IMG/VR virus record: IMGVR_UViG_3300048597_000056
Coordinates: 1 to 54,057 of that record
Length of the DNA stretch: 54,057 bases
Strand: one strand, 5' to 3'
Origin: a virus
Part shown: positions 13,162 through 20,231 of the stretch, piece after piece
Layout of the letters: each line of letters begins with the position of its first letter
Position numbering within the stretch: position 1 is the first letter of the stretch
Program-made: the position numbers and the translations under genes
Notes under the pieces: model-generated
Seen by the model: the letters and a program-made list of their open reading frames with translations, nothing else
What the model was told of the DNA's origin: nothing
The model's database searches: none

Positions 13162-13413
13162 TCAGTGACCGAAATCCCAAACTTTCGCCCATGACTTCCG
13201 AGTGATCTTGACTAGCCAAAGGTCTCCGTTTGCCCTGTAGGCGAACTGGTGCAGAAACGCAATGTCGTCGTGCCTTGCAAGCCAATTCCTGGCATGGATA
13301 AGCGTGTCGCGGAACGACCCGGCTGTGATCCGCGCGTCCGGACTAGCCCACATGGCAAGGTCGCGCACATCGAACAGATCGCGGATCGGGCTATCAGGCG
13401 ACGGAAGTTTCAT
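13162..13413 (-). CDS. Hypothetical protein, 83 aa
   Basis: The product starts MKLPSPDSPIRDLFDVRDLA and includes HARNWLARHDDIAFLHQF and LWLVKITRKSWAKVWDFGH. It is soluble and basic at the C terminus. The start overlaps the end of the upstream gene by 20 bp. Function unknown. Confidence 0.6.
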   Translation of the reverse strand: MKLPSPDSPIRDLFDVRDLAMWASPDARITAGSFRDTLIHARNWLARHDDIAFLHQFAYRANGDLWLVKITRKSWAKVWDFGH

Positions 13414-13606
13414 CTTTGCTCGCTGCTTCTGCGACTTGGTTTGGAAGCATTTCGATGATCACAGGCTCGGCAGAGAAGCCGCAGACTTCGTGCGTCGAGC
13501 CGTCCTCAAGGTGGAACGTCAGACTGTGCGAAGTGAATGACTCGAAGGTCATCAGTTGGAACGTGATGCGCTTGACGTTGTGGACGCTGGTGGTGGTGAT
13601 GCTTAT
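13394..13606 (-). CDS. Hypothetical protein, 70 aa, apparent ATA start
   Basis: An open frame of 70 codons encodes ISITTTSVHNVKRITFQLMT and continues through HLEDGSTHEVCGFSAEPVIIEML. No ATG, GTG or TTG lies at its head. AGGAGG precedes an ATA (13606-13604) at normal spacing, and that ATA overlaps the upstream TAA stop exactly where neighbouring genes have ATGA. The only canonical start is an internal ATG at 13552, with no ribosome binding site. Either ATA is used or a single G-to-A change destroyed the start. Confidence 0.5.
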   Translation of the reverse strand: MSITTTSVHNVKRITFQLMTFESFTSHSLTFHLEDGSTHEVCGFSAEPVIIEMLPNQVAEAASKDETSVA

Positions 13607-13965
13607 AGTTCGCCTCCTGCTGCTTTGATAGCCGCGCGCATCGCGGTGCCGTGCTGGCTCAAGATCATCATGGCGGTGTTAGGCGCCTGCCTGCCGTCCT
13701 CAAGGTCGTAAACGTCCTCCATCTGCTCCAGCGTGTCGAGGACTTGGCTCAGGGCGGCAAGTAAGTCCGGCGCAGCGGATATCAGGCGAGCCACGTCATC
13801 GCACTTGGCAGCCATCACAAATCCCTCGTCAGAGTCGTGTCCGTCCGTGCAATCTGCGATCAAGCCTCCGCAGGCATCAAGTACAACTACCCGCCAATCT
13901 GTCGATTCAACGGACCACGACGATGGCGAGTCACCGTCTACTTCCCATGAGTGCTTGCTCATCAT
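13603..13965 (-). CDS. Conserved phage protein with ARLISAAPDLLAAL motif
   Basis: The ATG at 13965 lies in an ATGA overlap. The 120-residue product has a beta-rich N-terminal half (WRVVVLDACGGLIADC) and a helical half beginning DVARLISAAPDLLAALSQVLDTLE. This 'A.LI.AAPDLL.AL' signature is common in phage and prophage proteins of unknown function. It is preceded by a TGGTGG ribosome binding site. Confidence 0.65.
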   Translation of the reverse strand: MMSKHSWEVDGDSPSSWSVESTDWRVVVLDACGGLIADCTDGHDSDEGFVMAAKCDDVARLISAAPDLLAALSQVLDTLEQMEDVYDLEDGRQAPNTAMMILSQHGTAMRAAIKAAGGEL

Positions 13966-14168
13966 TCATCCACCAGACAATCAGCGGCAGACTTCATCAG
14001 ATCGCGTGCAGCGGCGGTGTCGCCTGCCAGCAGCGCGCGTTCTGCGCGACCGATGTATTCCTCTGCCATTGCGATGCACTCGCGCAGTTCGTCTGACTCT
14101 GTGCCTTCCGGCTCGGCCATATTGTCGAAGGTGGATTGCGCCTTGGACATTGCGGTTTGCTGGTTCAT
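13962..14168 (-). CDS. Hypothetical helical protein, 68 aa, first gene of an operator-controlled operon
   Basis: I chose the ATG at 14168 because CCAGGAGAAAG lies upstream. The product starts MNQQTAMSKAQSTFDNMAEP and is helical and acidic, with RAERALLAGDTAAARDLMKSAADCLVDE resembling a helical hairpin. It is the first gene after the promoter and operator pair at 14.2 kb. Function unknown. Confidence 0.6.
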   Translation of the reverse strand: MNQQTAMSKAQSTFDNMAEPEGTESDELRECIAMAEEYIGRAERALLAGDTAAARDLMKSAADCLVDE

Positions 14169-14202
14169 CGTGCTTTCTCCTGGTGTGTGAGTCGATGTGG
14201 AG

Positions 14203-14231
14203 ACTATAGCCAAAGCTAAAGCACAGTGCAA
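14203..14231 (-). promoter_or_regulatory. Predicted sigma70 promoter for the 14.2-kb operon
   Basis: On the minus strand: -35 TTGCAC (14231-14226), 17-bp spacer, -10 TATAGT (14208-14203). It lies 35 bp upstream of the gene starting at 14168. The two operator sites at 14206-14219 and 14231-14244 overlap the -10 and the -35 edge. Confidence 0.65.
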
Positions 14232-14244
14232 TAGCTTTGGCTAA
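14206..14244. promoter_or_regulatory. Two 14-bp operator sites of the phage regulator
   Basis: ATAGCCAAAGCTAA (14206-14219) and ATAGCTTTGGCTAA (14231-14244, the reverse of TTAGCCAAAGCTAT) have centres 25 bp apart. The same 25-bp spacing occurs for the pair at 15396/15421, suggesting cooperative binding on one or nearly one helical face. Confidence 0.8.
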
Positions 14245-14261
14245 CTGTTACACCTTTCTTT

Positions 14262-15335
14262 TCACGCCAGTTGCAGCGGCTTAGCGTTTGCGATGGCAGA
14301 CCACTCGCGCTGCGGGAGTTCCATGAGCCTATAGCCCAGGGTTTCCAGTTCCGTTGCGCGGTCGTAGCTAGGAACATCCTCGGCAGTGCGGGTCACTGCG
14401 TTGATGAGTGCGTACCGGCTAAGGTCGCCGCCAGTGATCAGGTGCCGCAGAACCGATTGACGTTCTCCGATCTGGAGTCCGAGAGTCGGGCCGAGAGCTT
14501 CTACGGCGGCATTGACGTCCCCGGTAATCTCCTGCTGGGTAGTCTCGGTCAGGCCATCGATGAACTTGCGGAACGACTGTTCGTTGAATGCGTTGGCAAG
14601 AACGTCCCGGACCTTGCGTAACACCAACTCATCCTCTAGGCGGCGGGTCGAGTCAGACAGGATGCCTTCGATATCCATGTCGATCTTGCGACCGATATGA
14701 GCCTTGCGCATCCCTGACTTGTCCCGCACCATCCCGTTGGTGCAGATCAGGAAATGGGCGAACGGGGTGATCGAGAGCGAACCAGACCCGACTTCGCTGT
14801 TGCGGATCATCACCCCTGCCTCGACCAGATCACCGACCCGGCGAGAGCCAGGAACTGGCATAACGATATCGTTGCTCACCGCCTTGATGTAGAGGCGCGA
14901 TTCGGTGATGGCGCTGGAGACTACCCGCAAGCCGCGCTGGTCGCTCAGGACGTTCAAGGCCACCTCGGCGACCTCCTTGTTGTCGATGCGTTGATAGCGA
15001 TCCGACAGCAGCGCGCGGACGTTTCCGTTCAGCGTGCGGATCATCCTGCGCTCGTTGCCCTTGTCGTCCATCCAGCGATTCACGTTCTTCGCCAGCAGGG
15101 GCTTGTCCTCAGTGCGAAGCCGGTCGTAGTACGCAGCAGGGATGCCGGTGTACTCCGCAATCTGGCGGTGCCCGCCATCAGTGGCAAGGCTCTGGTCCAA
15201 GGCGCCAGGGACGGTTATCGTTGCATCGTCGTTCATGCTGACCGAGTGGCTAGGAACCACGTAGTCAAACATCGCGGCTGCGTTTGCTTCCAGGGTGGCT
15301 GCGAGTTCGGTGAGGGATTTCATCTGTTGCTTCAT
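14262..15335 (-). CDS. DUF932 family protein
   Basis: The ATG at 15335 follows CGGAGAACCGC. The 357-residue product shows DUF932 (phage/plasmid-like protein) features: ALLSDRYQRIDNKEVAEVAL, SSAITESRLYIKAVS, GDLVEAGVMIRNSEVGSGSLSI and FLICTNGMV. DUF932 proteins occur widely on phages and plasmids; their biochemical role is not settled. As the first leftward gene, under the operator-controlled promoter at 15.4 kb, it is probably among the earliest expressed. The length fits the family. Confidence 0.8.
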   Translation of the reverse strand: MKQQMKSLTELAATLEANAAAMFDYVVPSHSVSMNDDATITVPGALDQSLATDGGHRQIAEYTGIPAAYYDRLRTEDKPLLAKNVNRWMDDKGNERRMIRTLNGNVRALLSDRYQRIDNKEVAEVALNVLSDQRGLRVVSSAITESRLYIKAVSNDIVMPVPGSRRVGDLVEAGVMIRNSEVGSGSLSITPFAHFLICTNGMVRDKSGMRKAHIGRKIDMDIEGILSDSTRRLEDELVLRKVRDVLANAFNEQSFRKFIDGLTETTQQEITGDVNAAVEALGPTLGLQIGERQSVLRHLITGGDLSRYALINAVTRTAEDVPSYDRATELETLGYRLMELPQREWSAIANAKPLQLA

Positions 15336-15392
15336 GCGGTTCTCCGGTGGGTTGCGTCTGCTCTGGTTCCCTGCAATCTGCAAGGTGCGTGA

Positions 15393-15421
15393 ATATTAGC
15401 CTAGACTAAGCACTATGTCTA
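15393..15421 (-). promoter_or_regulatory. Predicted leftward early promoter
   Basis: On the minus strand: -35 TAGACA (15421-15416), 17-bp spacer, -10 TAATAT (15398-15393). It lies upstream of the DUF932 gene. Operator sites 15396-15409 and 15421-15434 overlap the -10/spacer and the -35. Confidence 0.65.
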
Positions 15422-15434
15422 TAGCCTAGATTAA
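15396..15434. promoter_or_regulatory. Two 14-bp operator sites at the leftward promoter
   Basis: TTAGCCTAGACTAA (15396-15409) and ATAGCCTAGATTAA (15421-15434) have centres 25 bp apart, as at 14.2 kb. Together with the site at 15477 they flank the divergent promoters in the way lambdoid operators do. Confidence 0.8.
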
Positions 15435-15464
15435 ACTGTTACATCTTTTTTTCGGCCTCTGCTG

Positions 15465-15493
15465 TTGCCAGCATACTTTGCCTAGGCTAAGAT
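15465..15493 (+). promoter_or_regulatory. Predicted rightward promoter giving a leaderless mRNA
   Basis: -35 TTGCCA (15465-15470), 17-bp spacer, -10 TAAGAT (15488-15493). Transcription would start at about 15500, the A of the regulator's ATG, so that mRNA would have no leader. The operator at 15477-15490 overlaps the spacer and -10. Confidence 0.6.
15477..15490. promoter_or_regulatory. 14-bp operator site at the rightward promoter
   Basis: TTTGCCTAGGCTAA contains a perfect palindromic core GCCTAGGC. It overlaps the -10 region of the promoter for the regulator gene, predicting autorepression. Confidence 0.75.
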
Positions 15494-15499
15494 TGCGCC

Positions 15500-15703
15500 A
15501 TGACTAAAGATGACGTAGTTGCCTTCTTCGGCAATCAGGCAGAGGTCGCCAGGGTGCTAGAGATAAGCCAGCCCAGCGTGTGCAACTGGATCGAGGTGCC
15601 ACCCATGCGGCAGCTCGAACTGGAGCGCATCACCGAGGGCAAGCTGCGAGCCGGCCCGGAGTGCGCTCGCTACCGCGTCGGTACTCTAGTTAAGGCTCGC
15701 TGA
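15500..15703 (+). CDS. Cro-like HTH transcription regulator
   Basis: The 67-residue product begins MTKDDVVAFFGNQAEVARVL; residues about 12-34 (NQAEVARVLEISQPSVCNWIEVP) form a clear helix-turn-helix with recognition helix QPSVCNWIE. The basic region after it (MRQLELERITEGKLRA) fits Cro/YdaS-type regulators. It sits at the divergence point of the two transcription units with operators on both sides. No CI-type partner is seen. No ribosome binding site is visible because the mRNA is probably leaderless. Confidence 0.8.
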   Translation: MTKDDVVAFFGNQAEVARVLEISQPSVCNWIEVPPMRQLELERITEGKLRAGPECARYRVGTLVKAR

Positions 15704-15705
15704 CC

Positions 15706-15957
15706 ATGCGCGCCAGTTATCTAGTGCCCGGTAAGCTCTACTACAGCCCGCTCGGCAAGCTCTGCACGCTTCTGGCCCCGAGCGAAAACCGCAGTGCACA
15801 TCTGTTCGCGTACCTTACGAAAACCGGCAGGCCAAGCGAAGACGGATTCGCTATCAACGCAGACAACATCCGTGCAATCGCCGCGATGTGCGAGGCCGGA
15901 GATCATCCGCCGATGACGATTTCTGCCTACATCAAAGCGCGTGGGATCACAGCATGA
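15706..15957 (+). CDS. Hypothetical protein, 83 aa
   Basis: The product starts MRASYLVPGKLYYSPLGKLC two bases after the regulator's stop and is ATGA-coupled to the next gene. The N-terminal part looks like a small beta-barrel (VPGKLYYSPLGKLCTLLAPS). No motif is recognised. It may be an accessory protein of the early rightward operon. Confidence 0.6.
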   Translation: MRASYLVPGKLYYSPLGKLCTLLAPSENRSAHLFAYLTKTGRPSEDGFAINADNIRAIAAMCEAGDHPPMTISAYIKARGITA

Positions 15958-16205
15958 GCATCAAGTCCGTGCTCTATGACGTGGCCCGCCTGTGCGAGAA
16001 GTCGCAAGAGCGCTACGGAGACTTCGCCAGCACGCACGAAGCGCTCGGCGTGGCTCTTGAGGAATGGGACGAACTCCGCGCAGCGTTGCAGGCAAACGAT
16101 CTGCCACTAGTCGCATACGAGGCTATCGACTTGGCCGCAGTGCTTGTGCGGCTTGCTGATGCATGTGATAGGTCAATCGCGTTTAAGGAAAGGTCTGTTA
16201 AGTGA
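15954..16205 (+). CDS. MazG-like / dUTPase-fold-type nucleotide pyrophosphohydrolase, small
   Basis: I chose the ATG at 15954 (ATGA overlap). The 83-residue product has RYGDFASTHEALGVALEEWDELRAALQAND and EAIDLAAVLVRLADAC, the EE.(D/E)EL...D layout of all-alpha NTP pyrophosphatases such as MazG. The first acidic pair would bind Mg and the Asp of EAIDLAAV completes the site. It may hydrolyse non-canonical or excess nucleotides. It is short for a full MazG domain, so activity is uncertain. Confidence 0.6.
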   Translation: MSIKSVLYDVARLCEKSQERYGDFASTHEALGVALEEWDELRAALQANDLPLVAYEAIDLAAVLVRLADACDRSIAFKERSVK

Positions 16206-17566
16206 AGTACGAGGATTTCATCGAATCAAAGACGCAGGCCGGCGCTAACAGCGGGTTTGAACCTGTTTGGATGCCCGATTTCCTGTTCGATTTCCAGCGC
16301 GAGATTGTCGAGTGGGCCGTCCGCAAGGGCCGCGCGGCGGTGTTCGCTGACTGCGGACTCGGTAAGACGCCAATGGGACTGACATGGGCATCCAACGTGG
16401 CCCGCAAGACCGGCAAGCCGGTGCTGTACTTGACCCCGCTGGCGGTCGCATCGCAGACCGTGCGCGAGGCGGCGAAGTTTGGCATCGAGGCGGTGCAATC
16501 GCGCGACGGCGCCAGCAACGGGCACATCATCGTTGCCAATTACGAGCGTCTGCACTATTTCAATCATGCCGACTTCGGTGGCGTGGTGTGCGACGAGTCG
16601 AGCATCCTCAAGAGCTACGCCGGCCAGCGCCGCGGCGAGATCACCACATTCATGCGCAAGGTGCCGTACCGGCTGCTGCAGACCGCGACAGCCGCGCCGA
16701 ATGACTACATCGAGTTAGGCACCAGCTCCGAAGCGCTTGGGTACATGGGCCACATGGACATGCTCAATAGGTTCTTCAAGAATGACCTGAACAACAGCGC
16801 GCAGGGGCGCATTGGTGGCGAGGTCATCAAGTTCCGGCTGAAGGGTCACGCCGAAGGACCGTTCTGGCGCTGGGTGTGCTCATGGGCGCGCGCCATCCGC
16901 CGGCCGTCTGACCTGGGCTTCGATGACAGCAACTTCATCCTTCCGCCGTTAAACGAGGGCGAGCATCTTGTAGATGCGCAATCGCTGGCGGACGGCATGC
17001 TGTTCGCCATGCCTGCCGTTGGCCTGAAGGAACAGCGCGAGGAACGTCGGCGCACGGTAGAGGAACGATGCGAGCGCGTTGCTGAACTGGTCAACCACAC
17101 CGGACAGCCGGCGCTTGTCTGGTGCCACTTGAACGACGAAGGCGATATGCTGGAGCGCATGATTCCAGACGCTGTGCAAGTCAGCGGTGCCGATAGCGAC
17201 GACAAGAAGGAACTGCACCTAGAAGCCTTCGCCGAAGGGCGCGCCCGCGTGCTCATCACGAAGCCGAAGATAGGCGCGTGGGGGTTGAACTTCCAGCACT
17301 GCAACCATGTGACCTTCTTCCCGTCACACAGCTTCGAGCAGTATTACCAGGCGGTGCGACGCTGCTGGCGCTTCGGGCAAACGCGCCCGGTAAAGGTGGA
17401 CATCATCACCACCGAAGGCGAGCGCGGAGTGATGCGCAACTTGCAGCGCAAGTCCGACCAGGCCGACGAAATGTTTTCCCGCCTTGTGGAGGAGATGACC
17501 AACGCGCTGTCAATCGAACGCGCGAACAACATGACCAAGAAACTGGAGATCCCATCATGGCTGTAA
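16202..17566 (+). CDS. SNF2-like DEAD/DEAH-box helicase
   Basis: A GTG start at 16202 overlaps the upstream stop. The 454-residue product has Walker A ADCGLGKT (49-56), a DEAH-like box CDESS (130-134), TATAAPNDY (motif III), and GAWGLNFQHC...QAVRRCWRFGQTRPV (motifs V and VI). The domain order matches SNF2-type ATPases that translocate on double-stranded DNA. It overlaps the DNA methyltransferase gene by 10 bp, so the two probably act together, for example in modifying replicating phage DNA. It is short, with little beyond the two RecA lobes. Confidence 0.85.
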   Translation: MKYEDFIESKTQAGANSGFEPVWMPDFLFDFQREIVEWAVRKGRAAVFADCGLGKTPMGLTWASNVARKTGKPVLYLTPLAVASQTVREAAKFGIEAVQSRDGASNGHIIVANYERLHYFNHADFGGVVCDESSILKSYAGQRRGEITTFMRKVPYRLLQTATAAPNDYIELGTSSEALGYMGHMDMLNRFFKNDLNNSAQGRIGGEVIKFRLKGHAEGPFWRWVCSWARAIRRPSDLGFDDSNFILPPLNEGEHLVDAQSLADGMLFAMPAVGLKEQREERRRTVEERCERVAELVNHTGQPALVWCHLNDEGDMLERMIPDAVQVSGADSDDKKELHLEAFAEGRARVLITKPKIGAWGLNFQHCNHVTFFPSHSFEQYYQAVRRCWRFGQTRPVKVDIITTEGERGVMRNLQRKSDQADEMFSRLVEEMTNALSIERANNMTKKLEIPSWL

Positions 17567-18546
17567 TCGATCAATGCGTTACCGAGAAGTTCGCCATCTA
17601 TAACGGCGATTGCGTCGAAGTGATGAAGGGCCTTCCGGCCGGCGTAATTCATCTGTCGATCTACTCCCCGCCGTTCGGTGGGCTGTATCACTACAGCAGC
17701 AATGAGCGTGATCTTTCGAACTGCGACGACTACGACACGTTCTTCGAACACTACGCATTTGTTGTGCGCGAGTTGGCGCGGGTGACGATGCCGGGCCGGG
17801 TGACTGCGGTTCACTGCATGGACGTGCCGCGCAGCAACAGTGGCACCGACAGCTACATCGACTTCCCAGGAGACATCATCCGTCTGCATGAGCGTGAAGG
17901 CTGGCGATTCACAGGCCGGCGCATGATCTGGAAGGAGCCGCTTGCCGTTCGCCTAAGAACGATGCAGAAGAACCTCGCGCATGCCTCGCTGGTGGCCGAC
18001 AGCATCGACTGCGGGGTTGCCGCTGGTGACCAGTTGCTGACCTTTCGCCGCGTCGGCACGAACCCGGTGCCGGTCGAACATCCGCAGGGCATGCTCGACT
18101 ACGCTGGTGAACGTGTCATGCCTGGCGACCTGTTGCCATACCGCGGCTGGACAGGCAAGCAGACGGAAAATCGCTACTCGCATTGGATCTGGCGACAGTA
18201 CGCGGATTGCATGTGGGACGACATTCGCATAGGCCGCGTGTTGCCATACCGTGAAGCTCGCGACAGCGAAGACGAGAAGCACGTCCACCCTCTGCAGCTG
18301 GACGTGATCGACCGCTGCGTCGAACTGTTCAGCAACAAAGGCGAGACGGTCTTTACGCCGTTCATGGGAGTCGGTTCAGAGGTCTACAGCCCTATCATCC
18401 TAGGCCGCCGTGGAATGGGTGCAGAACTCAAGCCGAGCTACTACCGTCAGGCATTGAAGAATGTGCAGATGGCCGCTGCTGGGCGGAAGGACATCGAGAC
18501 GTCAGAGGCGTTTGACTTTTATACTGAAGCAATAGAAACAGAGTAA
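17557..18546 (+). CDS. DNA N4-cytosine/N6-adenine methyltransferase
   Basis: The ATG at 17557 overlaps the helicase end. The 329-residue product has YNGDCVEVMKGLPAG, the catalytic SPPF (37-40), and a late FTPFMGVGSE motif followed by GRRGMGAELKPSYYRQA. Catalytic motif before the SAM-binding motif is the beta-class order (PF01555). It transfers a methyl group from S-adenosylmethionine to an exocyclic amino group in DNA. SPPF is compatible with N4-cytosine methylation, but N6-adenine cannot be excluded. No restriction endonuclease partner is seen, so protection from host restriction is the likely role. Confidence 0.85.
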   Translation: MAVIDQCVTEKFAIYNGDCVEVMKGLPAGVIHLSIYSPPFGGLYHYSSNERDLSNCDDYDTFFEHYAFVVRELARVTMPGRVTAVHCMDVPRSNSGTDSYIDFPGDIIRLHEREGWRFTGRRMIWKEPLAVRLRTMQKNLAHASLVADSIDCGVAAGDQLLTFRRVGTNPVPVEHPQGMLDYAGERVMPGDLLPYRGWTGKQTENRYSHWIWRQYADCMWDDIRIGRVLPYREARDSEDEKHVHPLQLDVIDRCVELFSNKGETVFTPFMGVGSEVYSPIILGRRGMGAELKPSYYRQALKNVQMAAAGRKDIETSEAFDFYTEAIETE

Positions 18547-18682
18547 TCAACCGGCGACCCATGCGGGTGAGTACGTAACCTAAATATAGGTCGAAGTGCA
18601 TTGCACTGGTCTGTGGAGATGCGTGCGATAGCCGAATGTTGCGTTTCGGTAGCCGACCCAATAAACAAGGATTGGACAAGGT
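18547..18682. other. Intergenic region before the replication genes
   Basis: This 136-bp gap holds a perfect short palindrome (GTGCATTGCAC near 18596) and AT-richer sequence near 18580 and 18660, including CCCAATAAACAAGG just upstream of the next gene. A weak promoter-like pair (TTGCGT, 17 bp, TAAACA) is present. I cannot assign an origin or promoter with confidence. Confidence 0.3.
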
Positions 18683-18889
18683 ATGAAATCCACCCAAGGC
18701 CGCCGCCTGATAGCAGCCCTGAAGCGCCGCGCAATGACCTATGGCTAAATGCAGGCACTAGGCATCAGCACCAGTCCTCAAAAGCGCGTGGTCGAATGCC
18801 TGCTCGAGCATGAGCGCATCATCAAGGCGAAGGACTCGCGCGGGCTTGTGAGGTGGCGGGTTATCTCGGCTACTAGGTGGACTGCATGA
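18683..18889 (+). pseudogene. Small HTH-like phage protein split by an in-frame TAA
   Basis: The frame reads MKSTQGRRLIAALKRRAMTYG, then TAA at 18746, then ATG at 18749 and 45 further codons (MQALGISTSPQKRVVECLLE...). The joined sequence matches a common small phage family (GRRLIAALKRR..MTY..M..LGIS..P.KRV.E.L), so a single codon has become a stop. The second part could be made by restart at the adjacent ATG. The 3' end is ATGA-coupled to the next gene, so the reading frame is otherwise intact. Confidence 0.6.
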
Positions 18890-19101
18890 AATCCAGCGAC
18901 ACATTCAGATGGGAGCAGGACGGCTCAGGCGGTGACCACGGCACGGCGCAATACTTCTTTATTGGGGGCAGCGTGAAGTTGCGGGTAGAGTCGTTCGCAA
19001 AGGCTTTCGAGTTGAATCAAGCAATTGCTCTTGAGCGCGAAAACGTAACCTATCAAGCGCGCCGGGAACTGTTGCGCGAGATAGCCAGGATCGAAGCATG
19101 A
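18886..19101 (+). CDS. Hypothetical protein, 71 aa
   Basis: The ATG at 18886 lies in an ATGA overlap. The product starts MKSSDTFRWEQDGSGGDHGT; an N-terminal beta region (YFFIGGSVKLRVESF) is followed by a helix (AKAFELNQAIALERENVTYQARRELLREI). It is coupled to the zinc-finger-like protein downstream. Function unknown. Confidence 0.6.
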   Translation: MKSSDTFRWEQDGSGGDHGTAQYFFIGGSVKLRVESFAKAFELNQAIALERENVTYQARRELLREIARIEA

Positions 19102-19319
19102 AAGCCAAGAACCTACGCGGCGACCGCAACCAGTGCACGGCATGCGAACGCTTGTTTAACTCCGCCCTGGCCTTCGACAAGCACCGCACAGGAAAGCACG
19201 AAGGCGGAAACCGCCGCTGCCCGACCGTTGCAGAGATGACCGCGAAGGGCATGGTGCTTCGGGATGATGGATTCTGGCGCGGTTCTGAGTTCAAACTGCA
19301 CGCCAAAGGCTTAGAGTAA
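19098..19319 (+). CDS. Conserved phage zinc-finger-like protein
   Basis: The 73-residue product contains CTACERLFNSALAFDKHRTGKH, a C2H2-like arrangement, then RRCPTVAEMTAKGMVLRDDGFW. The pattern C..C...F.S..AFD.HR.G.H...RRC....EM...GM recurs in many phages of proteobacteria beside replication genes. It probably binds DNA or RNA through one zinc site. Role otherwise unknown. Confidence 0.75.
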   Translation: MKAKNLRGDRNQCTACERLFNSALAFDKHRTGKHEGGNRRCPTVAEMTAKGMVLRDDGFWRGSEFKLHAKGLE

Positions 19320-19421
19320 GCATACGCGGCTTACGCGAATTACTGGAGATTAGCCATCTACGCCAAACTGTTTACGAGCATCTATCAAGGCACTTTAAGG
19401 GGCAATTCTCATGGCCTGCTG

Positions 19422-20231
19422 GTGTTCACCAACCTCATCGCGCACTGCGACAAGTCGGGTTCCGTTGACATGCACCCGAGAGCGATAGCCGAAGAAGTCG
19501 GCCTTTCGGTGGAGCAAGTCAGGGCAGCTTTGGACGAATTGGAGTCTCCAGACCCAGAGTCCAGAAGCCCGGAATGCGACGGAAAACGCATCATTCGCCT
19601 CGATGAACACCGTTCTTGGGGCTGGGTTGTCGTCAATTACACCAAGTACCGAGCTATCAGGGATGAGGACGACAGACGGGAACAGAACCGCCTTGCCCAG
19701 CAGCGTTGGCGTGCTAAATATAAGCTTGAGTCAGGCGCGATAAGCCGCGTAAGCCAGGATAAGCCAGAAAAAGCCCATACAGAGGCAGAGGCAGAAGCAT
19801 TAAATACTAGCTTGCTACCGCAAGCTTGTACTTTTCCTCCAGAAAAGTCCGAACTGGTGCTTGTGGAGTCGAATCCTGACAAGCCAGGACTCCCACACTG
19901 CCCGCACAAGGCTATCCTTTCCCTATGGGCTGAAGTCTTGCCAGCCTTCCCGCAGCACAACGTGGAACTATGGAACGGCACCAGGGCGGCGCACCTTCGC
20001 TCAAGATGGCGAGAAACAGCGGCATTCAAGGGATGGAGGAACGAACCGGACGGGATAGCCTACATGCGCAAGCTATTCGCATACATCGGGCAAAGCCGGT
20101 TCCTCAGCGGGCGGGTTCCTGCAATCAACGGGCGACCGCAGTTCATTGCAGAGCTTGCATGGGTTGTGAACCCGACGAATTGGGCGAAGATTCACGAAGG
20201 CAAATACCACCAAGAGGAGAAGTCGGCATGA
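19422..20231 (+). CDS. Phage replication-initiation-type protein (canonical start shown; real start probably upstream)
   Basis: From GTG 19422 the product reads MFTNLIAHCDKSGSVDMHPR, with IAEEVGLSVEQVRAALDELE (winged-HTH), RIIRLDEHRSWGWVVVNYTKYR and DDRREQNRLAQQRWRAKYK. A C-terminal domain (LWAEVLPAFPQHNVELW...LRSRWRE...WRNEPDGIAYMRKLFAYI) is typical of phage replication proteins. The conserved frame extends 22 codons upstream (IYAKLFTSIYQGTLRGNSHG) to 19356 with no canonical start but with GGAG six bases before an ATC. It is probably a replication initiator or helicase loader. It is ATGA-coupled downstream. Confidence 0.7.
   Translation: MFTNLIAHCDKSGSVDMHPRAIAEEVGLSVEQVRAALDELESPDPESRSPECDGKRIIRLDEHRSWGWVVVNYTKYRAIRDEDDRREQNRLAQQRWRAKYKLESGAISRVSQDKPEKAHTEAEAEALNTSLLPQACTFPPEKSELVLVESNPDKPGLPHCPHKAILSLWAEVLPAFPQHNVELWNGTRAAHLRSRWRETAAFKGWRNEPDGIAYMRKLFAYIGQSRFLSGRVPAINGRPQFIAELAWVVNPTNWAKIHEGKYHQEEKSA

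Noticed and set aside
18601-18813. Open frame of 70 codons overlapping the split small gene
   Set aside because: It is in another frame, has no ribosome binding site, and the overlapping frame matches a known small phage family.
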